A stretch of DNA of 64,000 nucleotides, taken from the NCBI RefSeq assembly GCF_020829645.1, contig NZ_JAIVFS010000012.1, positions 62,001-126,000 of the forward strand, given 5' to 3'. The position numbers and the translations under genes are program-made. This DNA comes from Nostoc mirabile CHAB5784 (lineage in GTDB: Bacteria > Cyanobacteriota > Cyanobacteriia > Cyanobacteriales > Nostocaceae). Numbering within the stretch: position 1 is the first letter of the stretch; each line of letters opens with the position of its first letter. The notes below the pieces were generated by a model, which was not told the origin of the DNA, did not search any database, and was given only the letters and a program-made list of their open reading frames with translations. Shown here piece after piece: positions 17,642-26,088 of the stretch.

Positions 17642-17890
17642 ATGAAAACTGAGAAGATTAGTTTCTTATCTGTTAACGACAACTTGAACGTTGATAAGCA
17701 CAACTTCAGCGTTAGTAACAACAGCTTAAGCGTTACTTATCAAACTAGGAACGTTATTAACTACAGCTTCAACAACAATAACAACAGTTTCAGATGTAGT
17801 AACAACGACTTAAGCATTACTTATAACACCTTGAGCATTGATAACTACTGTTTCAGCAGTAGTAACAACAACTTAAGCATTACTTATTAA
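17642..17890 (+). CDS. Asn/Ser-rich internally repetitive ORF (uncertain)
   Basis: An 82-codon frame preceded by AAGGA at 17635-17639, five bases from the ATG. The product is dominated by Asn, Ser and Tyr and consists of imperfect repeats such as NNSLSVTYQT and NNDLSITYNT; the DNA shows the same periodicity (AACTTAAGCGTTACTTAT-like blocks). A 20-bp perfect palindrome follows immediately. I recognise no family. It could be a real small surface or structural peptide, or simply translated repeat DNA. Confidence 0.3.
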   Translation: MKTEKISFLSVNDNLNVDKHNFSVSNNSLSVTYQTRNVINYSFNNNNNSFRCSNNDLSITYNTLSIDNYCFSSSNNNLSITY

Positions 17891-17903
17891 ACTAGGAACG
17901 TTA

Positions 17904-17950
17904 TTAACTACAGCTTCTTCTGTATTAACTACAGAAGAAGCTGTAGTTAA
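17904..17950. repeat. Perfect 20-bp inverted repeat with 7-nt loop
   Basis: Arms TTAACTACAGCTTCTTCTGT (17904-17923) and its exact complement (17931-17950). No T-run follows, so it is not a standard terminator. It closes the repetitive region 17640-18000. Confidence 0.9.
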
Positions 17951-18140
17951 CACAGAAAGAGTTGTAGTTACTACAGCTTTAATTTTTTAAGTTACAGCGT
18001 TTACTATAGTGACAACTTATGAGCCGAATTATATGATGCTCAGTTTGTAGTGGGGACTTTAGTCCTCAAATTTAGGACTAAAGTCCTGACTGCGATCGCC
18101 AGTTTATTTTCACCTGATAATATGGCAAAGTGCTTAGGCG

Positions 18141-18284
18141 TAGCCCGTGTTTTCAAACTACTCGTTTTGCCCCATAACTTTTTAGATCCCCCTAAATCCC
18201 CTTAAATTGGGGGACTTGAAGAGACTCTTTGCCCCCCTTTTCAAGGGGGGTTGGGGGGATCTAAGACTTTGAAAACACGCCCTA
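18141..18284. repeat. Inverted-repeat element with TAGCCCGTGTTTTCAAA ends
   Basis: The 17-bp left end TAGCCCGTGTTTTCAAA matches the complement of the right end at 16 of 17 positions. The interior is a C-rich/G-rich double hairpin as in family A. A solo end occurs at 13651-13665. No target duplication. The remaining 18285-18593 is AT-rich with no gene and probably holds the promoter of the CHAT gene. Confidence 0.7.
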
Positions 18285-18593
18285 ACCCGTCGTAAACATC
18301 GCTGTTTTCCAATATTTCCTCTCTACGAGACGCTGAACGCGATCGCTTGAATTCAAGATAAAGTCTCTTAATTAAAGAAATAAATTTTACTATAAAAAAA
18401 CATATTCAGTATATTAACTGATGTATAGCCCAATTTTGCATAGTTAATATGTAGCAAATAATATAAAAAAGCTACTTAAGCTAGAAAGTAAAGTTTCAAA
18501 ACCTAAAGTATTTTAAAAAAACTTAGTTTTATCTGCGACGCCAAATAGCCCGTCGTAGCCATCGCCTTTTATCAATCCGATAAAAAATAGACT

Positions 18594-21500
18594 ATGAATA
18601 CCTTTGAGATTAACATCCAGCGCAAATCAGGAAGCCACTGGCCGATTGTAGTCGAACATAGCCGACCAGGTGAACTCATGTCATCGCGATCGGAAGGAAT
18701 TCTCCAACTGTCACCGGAAAATTTTCAGAAACTGACTAGCTTGCTAGGACAGCCGAAAGACTACGGTATCTTTCTGGGAAAAGCACTGTTTCACGAGGAA
18801 ATCAGAGATGCTTTTGTCAGTGCTTTGCGGAACTCAGAAGAAACAGTACGGGTGTTGTTATTTATCGAAGCCGAAGATAGCGAACTGAGAACCTTACGCT
18901 GGGAAAGACTCTGCGGTAACATCGATGACGGATGGCATTTATTAACCCTAGAACAGCGAACACCATTTTCACTCTATATACCAGCAATTACAGACCGCCG
19001 TTTTCCCCCAATTGGCAGAAGAGACTTACGCGCCTTGATATTAGTAGCCAGTCCTTCAGAAATTGAACGGTTTAGCTTAGACTCCTTCAACGTCGAAGCC
19101 GCAGTAGAGAGCGTCCGCCAAGCTTTAGGGGAAATACCATGTGATGTCCTGGCAACAGTAGAAGGTGCAATTGGTTTACCAACTCTAGACGAACTGTGTA
19201 AACACTTAACCGATCGCACAAAGCAGTATACCATGCTGCACTTTGTCAGTCATAGCAAAGTCATAGAGCAGGGGGAAACTGTTTTTTACTGGGCGAAAGC
19301 AGATAATAAAGTAGACCCAGTGACAGGAACACGCTTAATAGAAAGACTGCGGACATTAAGAGGAGCCAAAGGGCTACCACACTTTACCTTTCTCTCCACC
19401 TGCGAAAGTGCCAGCCCAGAAGCCGAAGCAGCATTAGGGGGTTTAGGGCAAAGATTAGTGCGGGATTTAGGAATGCCCGCAGTCATCGCCATGACAGAGA
19501 AAGTAACTGTCAAAACTGCCCTAGCTTTAGCAGAGGGTTTTTATCGACAACTGAGAGAATCAGGGGAAGTAGACTCAGCATTGCATGAAGCCGTAGCTTT
19601 CCTAGCAGAACGCGGTGATGTAACTGTCCCAGCACTGTTTAGTCGGTTGGGGGGGAAACCCCTGTTTAGTGACCAACTAGACAGAGAATTGACCAACGCC
19701 GACATTCAGTATGGTTTACAGCAATTTGAGAAATTATTGTCAGAACGAGGCCCAGCACTGCGCCCGTGGTTATCAGAGCAAGCCCAGAAGTTAGGAAACA
19801 GTCTAGGGGCAGATATCACAGCTTTGAGTAAACAAGCTCGTCAGGAACGAGAGCAGGTATTAGAAGAGGTGAATACCCTCTGTCAAGAAATAATTGACCT
19901 CAGCTTTAACGCTTTGGCATTAGGTCAGCAACCACCTGCTTATAATGCTCGCTGTCCCTTTCTCGGCTTATATCCCTTCCGAGAGGAAAACAGGGAGTTT
20001 TTCTTTGGGCGAGAGGAATTAATTGCCCAACTACAAGAAAAGCTGAGACAGCATAACTTCTTAGCTGTGTTAGGAGCCTCCGGGAGTGGCAAATCATCAG
20101 TGGTGCTAGCAGGGCTGATACCGGCTCTACAGAAGAAACAGCCTTTAGTGGTGTCATATATGACACCGAGTAGTAACCCCATAGAACAACTGCAAGCTAC
20201 TCTTGCCGAGGTGCAAAATGAAAAACTCTATCCTCCTTTTGGGTATGGAGAATGGGGTATTGGGCATGGGGAAGAAGCAGAAATGATCCCAGTTCGTGGC
20301 TACTTGCTACAACAGGGGGAAACCCACCCACGCAACAATGCCCCATTCCTCCAGTCGGCGGACGGCTATTCCTCTCCACCCAAGGCTTTGAGTTTACCGC
20401 CGACTTTCAATAAATCAGCAATCTTGGTGATTGACCAGTTTGAGGAACTATTTACCCTCTGTGCTGATGAAACCCAACGTGTGGATTTTATCCAACAAGT
20501 TTTAAATTTAACGCAGCACCAGAAAGTTGTAATTACTATGCGGGCAGACTTTTGGGGAGAATGCGCCCCCTACTGCGAGTTAAAAGAACTGATGGAAGCT
20601 AGGCAAAAGTTAATTGGCCCAATGGATGCTGCCCAATTACGAAAAGCGATGGAAATGCAAGCCGCCAAGGTGGGTTTACGCTTTGAAGCCGGATTAAGTA
20701 ACTCGATTTTGGATGATGTTCAAGGTGAACCAGGGGCAATGCCACTATTGCAACATGCACTGCTGGAATTGTGGAAGCGGCGACATGGTAGATGGTTGCA
20801 GGCTTTGGAGTATGAAGCGATTGGTGGTGTAAATATGGCGATCGCACAAACTGCCGATGATGTTTATAATGGCTTATCACTCCCAGAACAAGCCCAAGTT
20901 CAGAATATTTTCATTCGTTTAACCCGCTTGGATGACAGCGCCATACAGGGAGACAAACGCCGGGATACACGCAGACGGGTTTGGTTAGATGAGTTAGTTC
21001 CTGCGGGGGGTACTATAGCACTGATTAAGGAATTAGTCAACCGTTTAGCAGGAGAAGGAGCGAGACTGGTAGTTACCAGTGTAGACGGGTCTACAAATCG
21101 AGAAGAGGTAGAAGTCGCCCATGAAGCTCTAATTCGCCACTGGCCGCGGTTGCTGAATTGGTTAGATGAAAATCGGACTAATTTGCAGCTACGGGAAACT
21201 ATTCGTCAGGCGGCTTTGGAATGGGAAAAGCAACAAAAAGATGATAATTATTTGGTGCATCGCGGCGGGAGATTAGAAGATGCTCAGGTGTTAGCGAAGC
21301 AAGCCGGATTTCTTAACCAACTTGAGGCTGACTATGTAAACGCTTGTGTGGAATTGCGCCTGCGTCAAGAAAAAGAAAAAGAAGCGCGTCGCCGTCGGGA
21401 AATTAGAACAGCTTGGGGAGTAGCTACCGGAGCAGTTGTTGCCGTGATTATTAGTGGTAGCTTGGGGGGGGTGGCTTTGGATCAAAAGCGAGAAGCGAAA

Positions 21501-23519
21501 ATAACTAAAGCTGAGGCAATAAGTCAATCTTCTTCGGCACTATTTGATTCCCATAAAGAGTTAGAAGCACTTACAGAAGGGATTAAGGCTGGAAAAATCC
21601 TCAAAGAAGAAAATGTTACCCGGCCCCTAGCTATAGCAGCTTTACACAAAGGAGTTTATCAGGTCAAAGAGCGCAATAGTCTTGAGCATCAAAATCCGGT
21701 ACTAAGCGTGGTCTTTAGTCCCAATGGTAACACCATTGCTTCTGCTAGTGATGACGGAACCGTGAAACTTTGGGATTTAAAAGGCAAGCTACTGCACACC
21801 TTCCAAGGACATCAAAATCCGGTACTAAGCGTAGTCTTTAGTCCCGACAGTAACACCATTGCTTCTGTAAGTCCTTACGGGCTTGACACGACTGTGGAAC
21901 TTTGGGATTTAAAAGGCAAGCTACAGCACACCTTGGAAGGTGTGCAAAAAGGTTTCATAAGCATGGTCTTTAGTCCCGATGGTAACACCATTGCTTCTGC
22001 TAATACTGACGGAACCGTGAAACTTTGGGATTTAAGCGGTAAGGAACTGCGCACCTTCCAAAGTAATCAAAAAGGTCTCACAAGCATGGTTTTTAGTCCC
22101 GACAGTCATACCATTGCTTCTGCTAGTGATGACAAAACCCTGAAACTTTGGGATTTACAGGGCAATCTACTGCAAAATTTCCAAGGACATCAAGATAAGG
22201 TCACAAGCGTAGTCTTTAGTCCCGACGGTAACACCATTGCTTCTAGTAGTGATGACAGAACCGTGAAACTTTGGGATTTAAGCGGTAAGGAACTGCACAC
22301 CTTCCAAGGTAATCAAAAAGGTCTCACAAGCATGGTTTTTAGTCCCGACGGTAACACCATTGCTTCTGCTAGTGATGACAAAACCGTAAAACTTTGGGAT
22401 TTACAGGGCAATCTACTGCAAAATTTCCAAGGACATCAAGATAAGGTCACAAGCGTAGTCTTTAGTCCCGACGGTAACACCATTGCTTCTAGTAGTGATG
22501 ACAGAACCGTGAAACTTTGGGATTTAAGCGGTAAGGAACTGCACACCTTCCAAGGTAATCAAAAAGGTCTCACAAGCATGGTCTTTAGTCCCGACGGTAA
22601 CACCATTGCTTCTTCTGGTTATGACGGAACCGTGAAACTTTGGGATTTAAAGGGCAAGCCAATACAAATCTTTCAAGGAGATGAACAATGGGTCACAAGC
22701 GTGGTCTTTAGTCCCGATGGTAACACCATTGCTTCTGGAAGTTATGACGGAACCGTGAAACTTTGGGATTTAAGTGGTAAGGAACCGCAAAACTTCCAAG
22801 ACAATCAAAATTCGGTCACAAGCGTGGTTTTTAGTCCCAAAGGTAACACCATTGCTTCTGCTAGTGTTGACGGAACCATTAAACTTTGGAATTTAAAAGG
22901 CAAGCCACCGCAAACCTTCCAAAGTAATCAAAAAGGTCTCACAAGCGTGGTCTTTAGTCCCAACGGTAACACCATTGCTTCTGCTAGTAATGACAAAACC
23001 GTAAAACTTTGGGATTTACAGGGCAATCTACTGCAAAATTTCCAAGGACATCAAAAAGGTCTCACAAGCGTGGTCTTTAGTCCCAACGGTAACACCATTG
23101 CTTCTGCTAGTAATGACAAAACCGTAAAACTTTGGGATTTACAGGGCAATCTACTGCAAAATTTCCAAGGACATCAAAAAGGTCTCACAAGCGTGGTCTT
23201 TAGTCCCAACGGTAAAACCATTGCTTCTGCTAGTGATGACGGAACCGTGAAACTTTGGGATTTACAGGGCAATCTACTGCAAAATTTCCAAGGACATCAA
23301 AATCTCCGAGGACATCAGAATAGGGTCAAAAGTGTGGTCTTTAGTCCCGACGGTAAAACCATTGCTTCTGCTAGTGATGACGGGACTGTAATTTTGTGGG
23401 ATTGGGATCTAGATTCTCTGATGGTAAGTGCTTGCGATTGGGCGCGAGATTATCTCAAAAATAGCCAGGAGGTAAAAAAGGATGATAGAAAAATCTGCGA
23501 TGGTATTGGCAAAAATTAA
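18594..23519 (+). CDS. CHAT peptidase - nSTAND NTPase - WD40 repeat protein
   Basis: A 1641-residue protein with clear modular order. Residues 1-355: CHAT (caspase-like) domain, with the probable catalytic dyad His220 (LHFVSHSK) and Cys270 (FLSTCESA). Residues ~455-900: STAND-type P-loop NTPase that opens CPFLGLYPFREENREFFFGR, with Walker A GASGSGKSS at 494-502 and Walker B ILVIDQFEEL near 610. Residues ~930-962: basic stretch then a hydrophobic helix (VATGAVVAVIISGSLGGVAL), a likely membrane anchor. Residues ~1031-1605: 14 WD40 repeats of about 41 residues, enough for two seven-bladed propellers, some nearly identical in DNA. By analogy with NLR/STAND proteins the propellers would sense a ligand, the NTPase oligomerise and the CHAT protease be unleashed. 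A repeat-derived insertion lies at ~544-600. Stand-alone gene. Confidence 0.92.
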   Translation: MNTFEINIQRKSGSHWPIVVEHSRPGELMSSRSEGILQLSPENFQKLTSLLGQPKDYGIFLGKALFHEEIRDAFVSALRNSEETVRVLLFIEAEDSELRTLRWERLCGNIDDGWHLLTLEQRTPFSLYIPAITDRRFPPIGRRDLRALILVASPSEIERFSLDSFNVEAAVESVRQALGEIPCDVLATVEGAIGLPTLDELCKHLTDRTKQYTMLHFVSHSKVIEQGETVFYWAKADNKVDPVTGTRLIERLRTLRGAKGLPHFTFLSTCESASPEAEAALGGLGQRLVRDLGMPAVIAMTEKVTVKTALALAEGFYRQLRESGEVDSALHEAVAFLAERGDVTVPALFSRLGGKPLFSDQLDRELTNADIQYGLQQFEKLLSERGPALRPWLSEQAQKLGNSLGADITALSKQARQEREQVLEEVNTLCQEIIDLSFNALALGQQPPAYNARCPFLGLYPFREENREFFFGREELIAQLQEKLRQHNFLAVLGASGSGKSSVVLAGLIPALQKKQPLVVSYMTPSSNPIEQLQATLAEVQNEKLYPPFGYGEWGIGHGEEAEMIPVRGYLLQQGETHPRNNAPFLQSADGYSSPPKALSLPPTFNKSAILVIDQFEELFTLCADETQRVDFIQQVLNLTQHQKVVITMRADFWGECAPYCELKELMEARQKLIGPMDAAQLRKAMEMQAAKVGLRFEAGLSNSILDDVQGEPGAMPLLQHALLELWKRRHGRWLQALEYEAIGGVNMAIAQTADDVYNGLSLPEQAQVQNIFIRLTRLDDSAIQGDKRRDTRRRVWLDELVPAGGTIALIKELVNRLAGEGARLVVTSVDGSTNREEVEVAHEALIRHWPRLLNWLDENRTNLQLRETIRQAALEWEKQQKDDNYLVHRGGRLEDAQVLAKQAGFLNQLEADYVNACVELRLRQEKEKEARRRREIRTAWGVATGAVVAVIISGSLGGVALDQKREAKITKAEAISQSSSALFDSHKELEALTEGIKAGKILKEENVTRPLAIAALHKGVYQVKERNSLEHQNPVLSVVFSPNGNTIASASDDGTVKLWDLKGKLLHTFQGHQNPVLSVVFSPDSNTIASVSPYGLDTTVELWDLKGKLQHTLEGVQKGFISMVFSPDGNTIASANTDGTVKLWDLSGKELRTFQSNQKGLTSMVFSPDSHTIASASDDKTLKLWDLQGNLLQNFQGHQDKVTSVVFSPDGNTIASSSDDRTVKLWDLSGKELHTFQGNQKGLTSMVFSPDGNTIASASDDKTVKLWDLQGNLLQNFQGHQDKVTSVVFSPDGNTIASSSDDRTVKLWDLSGKELHTFQGNQKGLTSMVFSPDGNTIASSGYDGTVKLWDLKGKPIQIFQGDEQWVTSVVFSPDGNTIASGSYDGTVKLWDLSGKEPQNFQDNQNSVTSVVFSPKGNTIASASVDGTIKLWNLKGKPPQTFQSNQKGLTSVVFSPNGNTIASASNDKTVKLWDLQGNLLQNFQGHQKGLTSVVFSPNGNTIASASNDKTVKLWDLQGNLLQNFQGHQKGLTSVVFSPNGKTIASASDDGTVKLWDLQGNLLQNFQGHQNLRGHQNRVKSVVFSPDGKTIASASDDGTVILWDWDLDSLMVSACDWARDYLKNSQEVKKDDRKICDGIGKN

Positions 23520-23810
23520 TCGGCGTTGCTGAACCAAAATATGAATTAGGCGATGTCTGCGTAGGTGTAACCCATCGTAGACATCGCCTTTCTGTAAATC
23601 CCTCTTATGGGAGAAAATTACAACGATCGCACAAGTACAAAAGTTTGCAGAATATCAAAAGGTTTGTCCAGTCAGAGTTGCAACAGTGCTTGGGTGGCGA
23701 AAATTTCAATACACCCACCTTCACTCAATCTTCTGAAAATTTATGACTTAACAGGTACTGGAATTGTTTCTAGTAGCCCCAACTCCAAAATACTGAAGAT
23801 TAGATAAAGT
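23520..23810. other. Intergenic region, possible coding remnant
   Basis: Shortly after the CHAT gene the plus strand reads AQVQKFAEYQKVCPVRVATV followed by LGWRKFQYTHLHSIF and a stop (about 23630-23735), while an overlapping frame continues to 23807 and ends SSSPNSKILKIR. This looks like a frameshifted small gene, but I do not recognise it. Confidence 0.3.
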
Positions 23811-23845
23811 TAAAATAAAAATCCCTGCCACGAGTTGACAGGGAT
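23811..23845 (-). terminator. Rho-independent terminator for the 101-residue gene
   Basis: On the minus strand ATCCCTG...CAGGGAT forms a stem with an 11-nt loop, followed by TTTTATTTTA. It lies about 27 nt after the stop of the gene at 23872-24177. Confidence 0.75.
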
Positions 23846-23871
23846 AGCAGTTTTTAGCTATAGCTTGTCTC

Positions 23872-24177
23872 TTAGCTAACAAAATCTTTGTGGGCAGTGA
23901 CAAGCATCTGAGCCTGCCTTAAAACGTTTCCGAATAAATAAAAAGGAATCTGCCAAGCTGCAACGGTAACTTCTTTGACAATATCTTGTACACTAATTGC
24001 GATTAATTCATGCTCTGGCGGCTCACCCTCAACTGTACCAGACCAAGTAAAAGCTAATAAGAAATCATCGTCTCCAGGCAAGGATGCAATTAAGCATTCT
24101 TCTGGTGTTGGCTGGCAAATAATACCATGATCATTTGCAAGTTCTACTAGTCTTTGAAATTTGTTTACGTTCGTCAT
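23872..24177 (-). CDS. Conserved-looking protein of unknown function (101 aa)
   Basis: A 101-residue soluble protein, MTNVNKFQRLVELANDHGII at the N-terminus, with an acidic middle (PGDDDFLLAFTW, EGEPPEHELI) and an amphipathic C-terminal half. No motif recognised. The start is preceded by a run AAGGACAA (minus strand) that can act as ribosome-binding site, and a good terminator follows, so the gene is likely real. It faces the CHAT gene tail to tail, with no evidence of functional coupling. Confidence 0.65.
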   Translation of the reverse strand: MTNVNKFQRLVELANDHGIICQPTPEECLIASLPGDDDFLLAFTWSGTVEGEPPEHELIAISVQDIVKEVTVAAWQIPFYLFGNVLRQAQMLVTAHKDFVS

Positions 24178-24460
24178 TTGTCCTTGGGATGTAATTGAAT
24201 TTCAGTTTTAGAAAAAATCATATTTTTATCCCCATAACTCAACTTAGTTGGTTCATACCATAAATTACGAATTACGAATTACGAATTATTAAGGAGTTAT
24301 TGGAGTTGGATCAGGCTTAAGTCCAAAATCTTAGCGCGATCGCCTGCTTCTATCAGCAACAATTGCTACTGTTTTCAAAAAACCTAGACTACCTACTTTT
24401 TCGGTTAACCGTATTTATATACACCTCCTTTGTTACCATTTGAATATTGATGTCCTAATG

Positions 24461-24955
24461 TTACCCAGGCTGACACAATGCATTAAGAATTGCGTAGACG
24501 CCTAGCGGCTTGCCGTCAGACATCGCTTTTAGGGGAACAGCTGTAAACCGAAGCAGAAAAAGATGCTCGTCAAGATTAGACTGTTGGATCACCTTGGCAT
24601 AGATGTGTTCTTCTTCTGTAGCCAGTTTTAGCTCATTCAATAACTTGAGTTTGATATTACTCAAGAGTTCTAAAAAATGTGGCGATTTCTGCTGACAAGA
24701 CGCTGGGCGTTTACGCAATTGCGCCCCTTTTTGCGAGAGGCTAATCAATGCTCCTATAAATACTATTCCCACTGCATATTTTCCCTGCAAAATAGTGTAT
24801 TTCACAGGTACTTCTTGATTAAGGATGACTATTGTTTCATCATCTTGAGGCAAGAATAAATTATATTTACTGCCAATGCCACAAATTTCACAAATTGTCA
24901 CAAGATGTTTAACATTTTTGAGGGGTCTAAGTCCCTCGCTTCTAAATCGCGACAA
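24461..24955 (-). CDS. Hypothetical protein invaded by repeats (start uncertain)
   Basis: A minus-strand frame of up to 164 codons. The first ~18 codons from a TTG come from a dispersed repeat (ACTTGTCGCGATTTAGAAGC, also at 13350); a GTG at codon 19 (VTICEICGIGSKYN) is a more credible start. The middle (YNLFLPQDDETIVILNQEVPVKYTIL, shown here only as positions ~30-55, then FIGALISLSQKGAQLRKRPA and ELLSNIKLKLLNELKLATEE) has protein-like composition. The C-terminal ~20 codons (AMSDGKPLGVYAI) again come from a palindrome. Family not recognised; it may be a decaying gene. Confidence 0.4.
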   Translation of the reverse strand: MSRFRSEGLRPLKNVKHLVTICEICGIGSKYNLFLPQDDETIVILNQEVPVKYTILQGKYAVGIVFIGALISLSQKGAQLRKRPASCQQKSPHFLELLSNIKLKLLNELKLATEEEHIYAKVIQQSNLDEHLFLLRFTAVPLKAMSDGKPLGVYAILNALCQPG

Positions 24956-25027
24956 GTTTTGCGGTGGGGTTAAAATCCCTATTGCAAAACTTAATTACGA
25001 ATTACGAATTACGAATTACGAATTATT

Positions 25028-25702
25028 TTAATCTGATGGTAATCGGGTCAGGAGATTAGGTACAGGAAAAGGGCGGTTTTCCAAAATTTTAAACTTACTA
25101 ACACTTGCATCATAAGCAAAGACTTCACCAGTTTCTATTTCATAAATCCAGGCATGAAGGGTAAGTTGATTACTATGTAGTTTAGAGCGGATTATTGGGT
25201 ATGTTTCTAGATTTTCTATCTGAGTTAATACATTTTGCTCAATTGCAATTTTTAATAGTTTATCGCTAGGATAATCCTTATAGTTGTCTAACACAAGGCG
25301 GCGAGTAGCTTCACCGTAATGCTTTAACCAGTCGTAAACTAAAGGCATTTGTTGAGCCAGGCTACCTATTTGTAATAGCCCTTTCATTGCTCCACAGTGA
25401 GAATGACCACAGATGACAATAACTTTAATATTAAAACCTTGGACAGCATATTCTATGCCTGCTCCTTCGCTATTATTCTGCGTTCCATAAGCAGGAATTA
25501 TATTACCAATATTACGGATAACAAATAATTCTCCTGGTTGACTTTGAGTAATTAAACATGGATCGATGCGCGAGTCAGAGCAAGTGATGAATAATACTTC
25601 CGGGTTCTGAGCCTGGGAGAGTTGTTCAAACAACTCCCGATGTGTAAGAAAATAGTTGTCATGAAACTCATTTAGACCTTCAATTATACGTGTAATAGAC
25701 AT
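25028..25702 (-). CDS. Beta-class carbonic anhydrase
   Basis: A 224-residue protein of normal length. Zinc ligands and catalytic residues are intact: Cys41 with the Asp43-Arg45 dyad in ITCSDSRIDP, and His100/Cys103 in CGHSHCGAMKG. NIGNIIP and the EGAGIEYAV segment complete the signature. It interconverts CO2 and bicarbonate. No carboxysome-targeting extension of the CcaA type is obvious and there is no signal peptide, so it is probably cytoplasmic. The gene stands alone, followed by ATTACGA heptamer repeats (24990-25025). Confidence 0.93.
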   Translation of the reverse strand: MSITRIIEGLNEFHDNYFLTHRELFEQLSQAQNPEVLFITCSDSRIDPCLITQSQPGELFVIRNIGNIIPAYGTQNNSEGAGIEYAVQGFNIKVIVICGHSHCGAMKGLLQIGSLAQQMPLVYDWLKHYGEATRRLVLDNYKDYPSDKLLKIAIEQNVLTQIENLETYPIIRSKLHSNQLTLHAWIYEIETGEVFAYDASVSKFKILENRPFPVPNLLTRLPSD

Positions 25703-25821
25703 AGTTCAATTTTTCTCATTAAAAATATATTATATTTACTTTACATTCACTCTGTAACTCAGTGATTTTACGCAGATAAACTCCTGGCATTAAATTCCTC
25801 TTTAAGCTCCTTACTCTGTGT

Positions 25822-25875
25822 TCTCTGCGCCTCTGCGGTTAAATCAATCACTTTTAAACCGCAGAGGCGCAGAGA
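25822..25875. repeat. 19-bp perfect inverted repeat (GCAGAGGCGCAGAGA type)
   Basis: Arms TCTCTGCGCCTCTGCGGTT and its exact complement, separated by 16 bp, between the carbonic anhydrase and aroA genes. Half-sites of the same repeat occur at 37968-37995 and 58717-58735. The rest of 25703-26088 has no gene. Confidence 0.85.
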
Positions 25876-26088
25876 GCGCTGAGAAAAAACAATCTTATTT
25901 TACGAGTCACCTTGAAAGGGGCAGTCCTAATTTAGGCAAAACTGAATAGTATTTGAAGATTTTTTGTAGTCTATATAAGTGACAAGAGATGACATTTGCT
26001 CTATGAAAATGTCCCCCCCTGCCCCTTTTGGTCAGAATATGGCAATAATATATAAAGTTGTAGCTAACCGCCTACGTAGAGGTTTAAC

